A DNA stretch of 64,000 bases from Oegoconia quadripuncta (Eukaryota > Arthropoda > Insecta > Lepidoptera > Autostichidae), in assembly GCA_949316235.1 (NCBI GenBank), contig OX438748.1, forward strand, positions 32,854,836-32,918,835. Reading direction: 5' to 3'. Positions 55,501 to 64,000 of this stretch are shown here, in pieces. Both the position numbers and the translations under genes were made by a program. Numbering within the stretch: the stretch's first letter is position 1; every line of letters starts with the position of its first letter. The notes below the pieces were generated by a model, which was given only the letters and a program-made list of their open reading frames with translations, was not told the origin of the DNA and did no database searches.

Positions 55501-58500
55501 TTCTGACGTATATAGAAGTATCTTCGAAGCCTCACACTATTGTGTCAGGAAGAGATTGAAAAATTGGCAGAGATACCTATGCTAAGGAAATGTTGTCAGT
55601 CCCTTACACTGACAATGTGTAATTTCATAATGGGATCATTTCTTAATCCCATGATCAAGAGGTTTTGTTACTTTCATGTTGTAGCATAGCGTTGCACCTT
55701 ATGCTATAAAATGATTCTCAACATTGACATACGTGGAGAGAATATGACCCAGATATATAACTAATTCTGAATGGGAATAACATACTGAAGTCTTTAACTG
55801 TAACATACTGTAGCAAATATACTATCTGTTCTCTGATTTTAAGCCATTCGAACCCCTTTCCGATAACGTAATTTACATCTGTCAATATCAAGTTGAACCT
55901 TCAGGTACATAGTAAAACTTTATTTATTTAAAAGATGAGAGAAAGAGAGATGTGTAAGCTGATGATGACGTAGAACAGGTGCTTGAAATTGAAGACTTTA
56001 CTGTAAAGGAACATTGCTGTAAAACGAATAAAATCATTAACTATAAATTGAGAATTTAGAATACAATGATTATCATCCAGATGAACAAACCAACTACTTA
56101 TGCTAAGTCTAAAAATGTTAGAAAAGGCTTACCTAACCATAAAACATGGCTATGAAGCCTCTCGCAAACACTTTCTTCTCCAATTTAAGAGCTATGCTCT
56201 TATCGGAGGAGTAATGATCACGTCTCTCTGCTTTCTGGCCTCGATTTAACATTTTGGCATGACACGATATTCACCTTTTCTTTCACTTGGTGAAAGTAAT
56301 TGGACCTAGATCTTCCCCTTCCTCTCCTTCCTTAAATCTTTCCCTCAATTATATTCGCAAACACTAGCTCTAGAAAATAAAAAACCTTTTTCAGGCATTT
56401 TGCGCTACAATGCCAAAGGCAGACACACAGATACACTGATTCACAGATATATTACCAAGTCATTCATATCGCTGACCGACCATACAATTATAGTAATACC
56501 GTGAGGTCTCGTGATCTTGTGATTAGTCGACGACACGGGCGACGTGTTTATCTGGCAATGACTTGATCGCATAAAGTGAGGCCATTGTCAAGATAAAAGA
56601 TATCTTTGCTAAAATAATAGAACAATAAAGTAAGTTAGTAAGCTATACGTAGGTATTGTATTGTAATGAAGGCCATATTCGCAAGAGTTCAATGATAAAA
56701 ATGTCCTAAATAGTAGACGATTTTAATACTGAAGTGGAATAACTTTTGCTATGAGATCATAGAAAAGAATAAAATTCATCGACCAGCATAATATAAGATG
56801 AAAACAGTATGTTAATAAAGTCTGTTAGAATAATAACAAAAGAGTAAGTCAAAGACTTATCAGAGCAAAAAAAACTGGTCCAGACTCAGCAAGTGCTGGT
56901 GGTTGAACTATGTGTGATGGGCAGCTAAAGTCCATCAAAGACTAAAATATTGTAGGGGCGATTTCGTCAATCGTATTGCACAAAAATTTGCTCTGAAATT
57001 GATGAGGGTTCTTAAGGAGGACTTCTATGAACTGTTGATGTGATGAAATGGATTGCTGGTTGTTGAAGTCTTACATTCTCATTGTTTGGGCGTGGTTGCC
57101 TTTTTAGTAAGGAAGACTCCTAGCGGAGAGTATAATATGGCGGTATACCAGTACGGTATACATATATGGTCTCTTGTCCCAAAAGTCTATAATATAACCA
57201 CACGAAAATTGTACGAATATAACTTAAATTTAAATCTATGTACGATATCCGAACAGCAAATACCGTTAAACATATTATAATGATCACGTACTAGTGGCAA
57301 ATTCAAATCTTTTAAATAAAAAGTAATTCACAAAAAAAAATGTGATCACGCACTTTGACATGAAAAAACCGTTAAGCGAAATGATCACGCACTTACGTAA
57401 TGAATATTCACAAGTTGCTTCGAAATTATACGAAACGCCAATGAAATAAAAATGGCGTAGTAGAATTTACGAAACAAAAGAACGCGCGGCCGCCAGGTGT
57501 CGCTTCCGAACCGGATACATGGTACATTAGAAGTACGAAAACTGATAGAAAATCGACTGAAACAGATATGCTCTCTCAATATTAATAAAGCTTCCAGTGA
57601 CGGTCAAGTAGTTTAATATAAGGTTTACACAATGGAGGTCGTGGTCTGGGTTCCCAATAGAGTTTGTTGAAGTTAAACTCCTGAGTAGCTACTGCCATCT
57701 TATCTAAGTCAAGCAACAACATTAATAGTATTAACATAATCCAAGTTTGAGACAACTTGGAGGTTCGAGATGGTGCCTTGGGAAATAAAACTCATAATGT
57801 CAGAGTTTTTACGAAATATTCAGCGTATGTATATGCTGCCAATCGAAAATAGCAAAACTACTTTTCATTGAACATGACAGATATCTCACGAAATATTTAT
57901 TACGTCAGATAAGCGTGAGATAACTGGCCACTGGTACGAAACCAGGCGAAATGGTGAACAGGCCGCATGGAAAGAAATAGGAGAGGCATAATATATAAAT
58001 CCAACAATGGATAAATGATTGTAATGGGGTTACCAATCTGCTGAAATCTTTCCAACCTTTCAATACTTTACTCTCTCATATTTCAGGTTAGAAGAGGATA
58101 CAATCTACACAAATGGCTACACAAATATGGGAGCAAGTTTGGAAAGCGTCGTCACCCAGCAACCAATCAACAACAACCATCTCCCACCAAGAGAGGTTAT
58201 GGGGAGAGAGATCAATGAACTTCCATTACACGCGGATAAGCTTTACGAGGTAATTCATTTTAAAAAGAATACATGAATATAATATTTCGTCATGACTTTC
58301 AATCTAAACATGAAAAACAATTTATATGATTCACATTTCGAAATATACTACGCACATGTGACAGGTGGGTCTACTATTTACAAATGCATTTTTGTTATTG
58401 GAAATCGACGCAAATTTTACCTTAATAAATCAGCCTTGCAATGCTAAATATTTTTCTGCAATAAATAAACGTAGAACTACATAAATTTGAAGTGTACCGT

Positions 58501-59980
58501 AAGAGAGCAAATGACCCAGCTTAGGTACACAATGTAAAAATGTAGGACAAAAAACTTGCAGAAATTGTTACTACAGATGCATTACCAACAGACAGGTCTG
58601 TTAAATAGGAAAATAACAAGAATTGGTAATTTGGCCTAATTGATTATAAGTAAAATTAATTTATTGGTAAGAGTTGTAAAATTACGTGTAGATGGACATA
58701 AATGTAGTAAACATTATCTTAGGATATCGTACAACCTATTAAGACAACACCTGTCGTATCTAATACTTTACATTTACATCATATTATTTTAAAGTTTTAC
58801 GAGTTAAATTTTGAAAGAAGGATATTATCTACTTTGTAACTTATTTCTCTATAGTAGAAATAACTTTCTGTCGAAAAGCATTACAGATGTGTACATTTCA
58901 ATATAAATATTCCTTGTCTAAATCTGTATTATACAATTACAGGTGTTCTCCAAATCCTTGATATTCAGAGAAGAACATGAATTGAAAGCTAAAGGCAGCA
59001 ATGACACGCTAGACGAATTAGAAACGAAATCTGAACCTGATTATATAACTGATAGGCCTAATAGAACAAAAGTGTATTTTGAAGATGAAGTTAATTCCCC
59101 TGTGACAGATTTTGAAATTATGTTCAAAGATGAACTATTAGCTACTCATGATATGTTTAAAATTGACGAAGAAGAAGAAAGCATTAAGAGTCAAGATACA
59201 GAAGAAGGTTTAGTTATGAATGTTTCTGTAAAGAAGCAAGATGTAATCAAACCAAGTACGATTACAATCAAAGATGAAACGAAAATGACCACACAAAGTC
59301 CTATATATAAGTATGATCCTGTATCACATGTTATTCTTCCATCGAGCCTTGCCGTTCCCAAAGCTGAAAACGTTAAAGGTATACTCAGATCAAAGAGTGA
59401 AATGCCAAGAAGCAGTAGTGCAAGAAATTTAGAACGGGTAGACAGTTCCAGCAAGCTTTCTAGGCCTACTTTGAATAGAGTCGAAAGCCTTAAAAGCATA
59501 GATCCTACTAAAATTAATAAAGTTTTATCCCGAGTTCCATACAGAAGCGCTTCTTTCTTGAACATACCAGAACATTTGGTACCTGAAAAACCGCCTTTGA
59601 TTAAAAGCAAGTCTATGATTGGAGTAACATCTGCAATTGATGAACTCAGACTTAGCAGTTTACCAGACACACCAATAATAAAGAGTAACAATTTGCCTAG
59701 ATTCTTTGCAGATAGTCCATCTTTGCCTGAATATAAAGGTGAGACAAGCTTGCAATCTATCAAACAGAAGACAGAAGCCTTATTTCAGGAAGACTTCAGT
59801 ATGCCAAGGTACTACGGAACCATTTCAAAATCTACAGAACATTTACCTGTTCATGAAAGCAAATCTATGCCAGACTTGAGGAACGCAATAGCTGCAGGTA
59901 AAGTGAGCAAACGATTAGTTAAATTGCGTGGAAGACTGAAGCCGTTAGTTATAAAGAAAAGTTCAGATGAGAGGTTGTAA
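49509..59980 (+). CDS. Disordered serine-rich protein, 419 aa, four-exon model
   Basis: Not assigned to a family. Model: non-coding exon about 49,509-49,587 (donor GTAAGT), then 55,393-55,464 (acceptor TTTACAG, donor GTGAGT), 58,087-58,249 (acceptor TTTCAG, donor GTAATT) and 58,943-59,980 (acceptor TTACAG, stop TAA). With the ATG at 55,406 the coding lengths 59+163+1038 make exactly 420 codons. The product starts with a Cys-rich segment (MYWKCCEEKFCFD), which could be acylated. The terminal exon (345 codons, first codon GTG=Val) is acidic, then basic and rich in Ser, with no membrane segment or known domain seen. It contains KVYF (residues 117-120) and GILR (220-223), like PP1 docking motifs, and repeated K/R-S-x-S sites such as ESKSMPDL. 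If an upstream coding exon exists (the acceptor is in phase 2), the protein would be longer. The long first intron contains the antisense DUF7869 locus. Confidence 0.7.
49642..49707. repeat. Perfect quasi-palindrome, 32-bp arms
   Basis: The arm beginning ACCATTCAATACTGGTC and its exact complement are separated by TT. It lies just inside the first intron of the 419-aa gene. Confidence 0.95.
49730..49855 (+). mobile_element. LINE RT C-terminal scrap
   Basis: KLKVTHRAMERAMLSVALQD and EETFGRTKVIDRAQ match the AMER-x-ML motif region seen in the LINE at 39,554. Confidence 0.65.
50245..50345 (+). mobile_element. LINE 3' end (GAT-tailed)
   Basis: GGTCGCTGGATGCTGGCCGC, TGGAAGTTCTATGGGGGAGA, GACGTCCTGTCGATGAT. 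Confidence 0.7.
50346..51833. other. Intronic/intergenic DNA left of the DUF7869 locus
   Basis: 50,370-50,500 (ACGCGGGGAAATTAG, GCCTGGGGGAAGGCGAGACG) is a GC-richer repeat-like patch. The rest is AT-rich. A minus-strand AATAAA cluster at about 51,650 could end DUF7869 transcripts. Confidence 0.35.
51834..52101. repeat. Imperfect inverted repeat at 3' flank of DUF7869 locus
   Basis: TGTAAACTTAAA near 51,840 and its complement TTTAAGTTTACA near 52,090 lie in 23-nt arms matching at about 18 positions. The interval may be a small MITE or a subterminal repeat of the transposon. An 18-nt palindrome built on ACGTACTTAAGTACGT lies within it (52,066-52,083). Confidence 0.35.
52132..52197. repeat. Fold-back, 19-bp arms
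   Basis: ATACTCAATCGTTTCTTAA and the complement of TTAAGAAGCGATTGAGTAT match at 18 of 19 positions around a 28-nt loop. It lies just beyond the coding end of the DUF7869 locus. Confidence 0.6.
52456..54482 (-). pseudogene. DUF7869-type gene, probable DNA-transposon remnant
   Basis: Multi-exon minus-strand locus in the first intron of the 419-aa gene. Inferred exons: 54482..54387 (ATG, 32 codons, donor GTAAGT), 54308..54207 and 54098..53997 (a duplicated 34-codon exon), 53907..53530 (acidic, poly-Ser, donor GTAAGT) and 53437..52456. The last exon carries the family blocks VYDLEAV, SFYYKSKLNCYNL, YSDNCCGQNKN and FLIRGHTQNEAYSVHSLI; the spaced Asp, Asp and Glu could be an RNase-H-like DDE triad (inference). 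Damage: an in-frame TGA at 53694-53692; a one-base deletion at the C run 53105-53107, which ends the first block's frame at TAG 53099-53097; and a phase mismatch between the last two exons. The N-terminal Cys-rich part I expect in the family is not seen, suggesting an internal deletion. No terminal inverted repeats were identified. Confidence 0.7.
53997..54308 (-). repeat. Tandemly duplicated 102-nt exon (210-bp period)
   Basis: Exons 54308..54207 and 54098..53997 are each 34 codons, both begin IQNENI and end ETIA. Both keep CAG acceptors and GTTAGT donors in phase 0. They share STGC and about half of their residues, so the duplication is not very recent. Either or both could be spliced without changing frame. 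Confidence 0.7.
55107..55114 (-). promoter_or_regulatory. YY1/Pho-like site near probable DUF7869 promoter
   Basis: AAAATGGCGG on the minus strand matches the YY1/Pleiohomeotic core often found at start sites. It lies 0.6 kb upstream of the first DUF7869 exon, in a locally less AT-rich stretch (about 55,020-55,150). It could also serve the plus-strand exon at 55,393. Tentative. Confidence 0.25.
55465..58086 (+). other. Intron 2 of the 419-aa gene
   Basis: 2.6-kb phase-2 intron, AT-rich. It contains a minus-strand LINE 3' end (about 56,170-56,290), a short SINE-B-like piece (about 57,615-57,730) and three copies of TGATCACG(C/T)ACT near 57,281, 57,342 and 57,382. No other coding signal was seen. 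Confidence 0.6.
58250..58942 (+). other. Intron 3 of the 419-aa gene
   Basis: Phase-0 intron of 693 bp between GTAATT and TTACAG. AT-rich, no repeat recognised. Confidence 0.65.
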
Positions 59981-61600
59981 TATTCATCTATAATGTGCCT
60001 TATTATGACGTAATAAGTAAATTAATCTGTCAACTTGTATATTTAATTGTAAGCTTATCTATAAGTCTCTTCCGTATGTATAATTTTCACAAAACAACAT
60101 CACAAACATTTCGATTTAATCGATGTGCTCTAATTAGAGATTTAAGAGTATTGACTTTGTCCCAACTATCCTAGGTACTATAAAGTCTTTGAAAATTTGA
60201 CGTACACAACTATCAGTATTTTTGCTTATCAAAATAAGCGATCTATCTAGAAAATAATTAATTTCTACAATTTACTATTACTTTAAGTTTATATTTCTTC
60301 TAAATTATATATATTCAAATGTGTACGGTTTACATAATGTTACCAAACCATTATTAGGGTAACTTAATTTACGCAGTAGGTAGGTAAATAATGCAAGCAA
60401 AGTTTTAACAAATTTTCTCTGTTACAAAAATACACAGATTATAAATGAAAAGTCTATTCAGCAATTAGTTATAGCTGTGGTTAATGTAAAACTTACCCTA
60501 TTCTACATGAATCTACATCTAGAATTTGTGAAACCTTACATAGTTAAGGTTATGTATATAGATACATAAGATTATTATTTAATACGGGCACCAGAAAGAA
60601 ATACTTACTAATTTGTCACTTACTTGAACCGTCTCTATCTCTTCAACAAATTCTATTTCTTTTTCGCAGGATTTGTAATTTCTTTGAAATTCTTTAAAAT
60701 TTAAACAAGCGGACTTGCATTATTTGTCTACCAAAGTAAAGATACTCTAGGCTAAGATACCAACATGTTATTTCATTGTTACTATGTAAACCCAGATTAT
60801 AAAACAGAAGTACTGAATAGAACTGTTGTAGGAAACAGTTGCAGCTAAAAGTAGATATATCCTCATGTCCTCTAGCATCTGTGTCACCTGCTTGTAAATT
60901 GTATACCCTCATGTATAACACAATAGAGCTTTGTATTTATTATATCGTGTAAAGCAAAACATGATAACGTTATCAGAACATAAAATTGTGATACCCCTTG
61001 TTTTGCCTTACACGACATACGAGTATCTACTCGTATGTCGTGTAAGGCGAAGTATAAGAGTAGATACTCGTATGTCGTGATCTATTGCAATAGATCTAGC
61101 GTAACTGCAGGTGACTGCACCAACAAGTAAAACGGAAGGAAAATCAGTGTCTTAGAAACGACAGTCGAAGTATAGCCTGCTGACGTCATTATGAAGTTCT
61201 CAGGTCGTAGTTTTATGCGGAATTATTCAAAAGGGGTGTTGTCAAATCTCCTCATGTTAAAATCTTGTCCATTGCAGGCAGAATATGACAAAAACCTGTA
61301 GGATATATAAAAATCAAGCCGAAAGCTACAAAAATTAAAATTTGTTTATGTAATATTTCTAATTGGATTCGGAAATTAATGTATAGACCCGGGACTGCGA
61401 ATAAGGTGAATTTTAAAGCAAACTTTAGAAATACGACCGTAGGGTCTCTTAGAGACCCCAAGATATTTTGAGAGGCGGTTTAGACTAACAAAATAACCTA
61501 TACAGGTCTGCATAATACAAATTATGTGTTCTCAGGAAATCGTGTTTTGGGACGATTTTTTATTTACTTACAGAAATTAGTGAGTTCAACAAACTACAAG
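59981..61600 (+). other. 3' flank and possible 3'UTR of the 419-aa gene
   Basis: AT-rich, apparently single-copy sequence after the stop codon. No AATAAA was found in the first kilobase, so either the UTR is long or a variant signal is used. A perfect quasi-palindrome lies at 61,005-61,048. Confidence 0.4.
61005..61048. repeat. Perfect quasi-palindrome, 21-bp arms, plus third copy
   Basis: The arm beginning GCCTTACACGACATAC and its exact complement are separated by TC. GATACTCGTATGTCGTG at about 61,063-61,079 is a third partial copy. Confidence 0.95.
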
Positions 61601-61790
61601 TCAAATCAAATCAAATCAAAAAATATTTATTACGTAGGATAAAAATTATCACTTAAAAACGTCACATCACATATTTTATCTTATTATTAAAGTTTTTGGC
61701 ATTATTGGTCATTCACAAAGCGTTCAAACAAAACCTCTTCCCCAGAGAAGAACGAGCAAGAAACTCGAAAAAGTATTATTGAAACACATT
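61601..61790 (-). mobile_element. LINE 3' end (TGACTT-type family)
   Basis: Tail as (TCAAA)n at the left, then ATCACTTAAAAACGTCAC and CCCCAGAGAAGAACGAGCAA. Confidence 0.7.
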
Positions 61791-62291
61791 CATGATTGTG
61801 AAAACTTAACTTGTATCATGCTGCCGGGCTGTAAAGGTTAATCTGTTTTAAATTGACCTTCTGTATTGACCAATTGTCTTTCTCTCTTCAATTTAAGAGC
61901 TATGCTCTTGTCGGTGGAGTCTTTGCCACACTTCTCTACATTCCTCCTTTTCATTGACTTCCTGATACGACACGGCATTTAGACCAATTGTACAGAGATC
62001 AAATTTTTTTGAGTGAAATCTCAAGATTGATCTCATAGTAAAATTGGTTCCGTAAATTGATATTTACCTCAAAGCTATATTCTTTATTCTATTTAGATTA
62101 AAGATAGCTAACAATCTTTCCCATCATTTAATCTTTAATATAGATGAAAGTGCATTCAAATCGGATCACGCATTGCAGATAAACTGATACATCCGGACAA
62201 AGACTGGACACACAACGTCGTCAAATACATAAGGCGTCGTTTTTCATAGGGGAAAAGAAACGTAAGCGTTTCAGAAGTTGAGCCCATAACG
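61791..62291. other. Intergenic DNA with repeat scraps
   Basis: 61,887-61,975 is an RTE-like LINE end (minus). 62,140-62,260 is the reverse of the repeat at 21,035. Confidence 0.45.
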
Positions 62292-62540
62292 GCTTAATGT
62301 AAACAACATTGGATTTCGAATGGCAAGTCGCGGTTTCGAGCCATGTATAGTAGTAGTAGTTTTAAATATCCGCTCGGTTAACTACCACCATGTTATCTAA
62401 GTCTGCCGCCAAACATCAATGTTAATAGCATTGTTGTGTTCCGATTGTTAGTCAAGTTAGCAGTCCCCTAAATAAGATGGGGTTAGTCAGTACGCTTCCA
62501 CGTTCGGCCTTATCTATATCATAAATTGGGACCAGGGATG
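62292..62540 (+). mobile_element. SINE family B, diverged
   Basis: GGCTTAATGTAAACAACATT, TTATCTAAGTCTGCCGCCAA, TCAGTACGCTTCCACGTTCG. One of the most decayed long copies. Confidence 0.75.
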
Positions 62541-62868
62541 ATGTTAATGAATAGCATTGTTGTAGTCCCGTTCAATATCTCTCCTGGTAGCACAAACAGA
62601 CTTAGGTACCTACTACTGTGACGTATGTATGTATATATCTATGTAGCAGCATCAGAACCTTTCATTGTCTAGTCACTTTCACCTTAGTGTTTACCAAAAT
62701 TTTATTAAGCTGGTGTAAATTAAGAAATTGCAATGATCAAACAATATTAAGAGATCTGTCTAATTTCGATGTACTTACAAATACTTATATTATTTTAATG
62801 TATTGCTAAGAAAAAAAGAACAAAATAAATGTGATATTGATTTTTTTTCCATTTCGTTTATTTTTGTA
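62541..62868. other. Intergenic DNA
   Basis: Nothing recognised. Confidence 0.4.
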
Positions 62869-62877
62869 CTACCCGAC

Positions 62878-63080
62878 GGAGTTGCTATGGTATATCGAAT
62901 TACACTACTCCGAAACACGTTAGACCGAAGAACGGTTGATCGAATTCCGAGAACATTGCGGAGTTTGTTCATCATTAAAATTAAATAAAACCAACTCCGC
63001 AATGTACTCGGAAATTGGTCAACCGTTCTTCGGTTAAACGTGTTTCGTGGTAGTGTAATTCGGTATACCATACGCAGATC
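62878..63080. mobile_element. Fold-back MITE with 9-bp duplication (Mutator-like?)
   Basis: Two arms of about 90 bp (TATGGTATATCGAATTACAC on the left, near-complement on the right; shared AACCGTTCTTCGG and CTCCGCAATG) around a short AT loop. CTACCCGAC flanks both sides (62,869-62,877 and 63,081-63,089). A 9-bp duplication with long inverted arms suits MULE-type elements. Non-coding. Confidence 0.8.
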
Positions 63081-63089
63081 CTACCCGAC

Positions 63090-64000
63090 TGCCCAAGAAA
63101 AGAGGGTAATGTTTTTCGACTGTATGTATGCCCGTTCCTTTGGCGCATCATTTGGACTAAACTGCTTGACCAATTTCGAAGTACATAGCGTCATTAGATT
63201 CGTGGAGTGTCATACATAATTGTCACATATTATGGTAAAAATTTCAACATGGCGCCCGCAAAATACAAAATACTTATTTATTTTTACATACGCGTTTCAT
63301 AATCAGCTGCAATATATTGGATTCACAACAAAATCGATATAGCATATATTTATCGTATCGTATCGTGCATAAGTAACGTACTAATAAACATGGTTAATAT
63401 TTGTGCCTGGAAATTAGCTACGCTATTTAATTCTTTTGGTCGGTGTGATATATATATAGTACCCATGGTACTGGTAGGTAATACAATTAAAAGACAAATA
63501 AAAAAAGCGCACAATTTATTATAGAGTTCACTAAGTATTTCATACATTTTACCACCGTGTACAATTAGTCGGTATATTTATTTAAAATTCCAACAGTTTG
63601 TTTTTTTTTTTATAAGAAATATTCAATTTTAAAATATTACTGTAGCTAAACTTTAAAATGGTCTAGAAATATTTGAAACCCTATAGTATTCATCTAATAT
63701 TCTTTTATAATATTAATTTAATCACTTTTAATTACCTATTACAATTCACTACATTAAATTAAAAATAAACTTAGCACTATTATTAGCAAGGCTTCGAATC
63801 TTAAACTCTATAGGAGAGAGGGTAAGAGATATTATTACTTTAATCCATCAAAAGGTAAATAAATATTGAAATAATTTATTCACATTTTAAAAAGTTACTA
63901 TGGTTAATCAATAATTATTTTAATTTAAATTGGCTTAAATTCATTCAAGGCTATCACAATAGATTACCTATAATATACAGAAGACTTTCGAGAGAAAGTG
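63090..64000. other. AT-rich intergenic DNA
   Basis: 63,081-63,200 (CCCAAGAAAAGAGGGTAATG) reads like another lepidopteran repeat into which the fold-back element inserted. The rest holds nothing recognised. Confidence 0.4.

Noticed and set aside
59191..59763. 190-codon open frame on the minus strand
   Set aside because: Shadow of the 345-codon exon on the plus strand; no splice or homology support.
1..64000. Integrated virus or toxin genes
   Set aside because: No capsid, envelope, viral polymerase or toxin-like frame was recognised; the reverse-transcriptase pieces are all non-LTR LINE tails.

Overview
The window looks like a stretch of an AT-rich lepidopteran (moth or butterfly) nuclear genome. 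It has spliced genes with GT/AG introns and about 90% repeat-laden non-coding DNA. The repeats are of kinds familiar from Lepidoptera: tRNA-headed SINEs, 3' ends of several non-LTR retrotransposon families with microsatellite tails, Helitron-like elements bounded by ACTAATATTATAAATGCGAA and GCGGAAAGCTAGT, and many short inverted-repeat elements. There is no operon, ribosome-binding site, CRISPR array or virus. The species cannot be named from the sequence alone.

Layout. 1-14,700 is repeat-dominated intergenic DNA. It holds a Helitron-like element with eight 155-bp tandem units (4,262-5,575), a 5S-rRNA-derived SINE (about 8,750-8,935) and a LINE tail expanded into about 35 copies of a pentanucleotide (12,133-12,307). 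14,913-15,780 (minus) carries two candidate exons of an unidentified gene. 23,047-25,382 (minus) is a sugar-transporter-like MFS gene: one large 3' exon plus an upstream exon whose phase matches; the exon with the start codon was not found. 25,400-49,500 is a nest of LINE, SINE and MITE copies, several with visible target-site duplications that give their order of insertion. 49,509-59,980 (plus) is a host gene modelled as a non-coding first exon and three coding exons (419 aa). Its product is disordered, serine-rich and carries short motifs resembling protein phosphatase 1 docking sites. Its large first intron contains, in antisense, a broken multi-exon gene of the DUF7869 type (52,456-54,482), probably from a DNA transposon. 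60,000-64,000 is mostly non-coding, with a fold-back element flanked by a 9-bp duplication.

The genes show no sign of working together; they are separate eukaryotic loci in a repeat-rich region. The best candidates for something new are the DUF7869 locus with its duplicated exon, the 419-aa protein, the transporter with its altered TM7 motif, the homogeneous 155-bp array and the 5S-derived SINE. Gene models rest on splice-site and reading-frame logic read by eye. Family assignments come from recognised motifs, with no database search.
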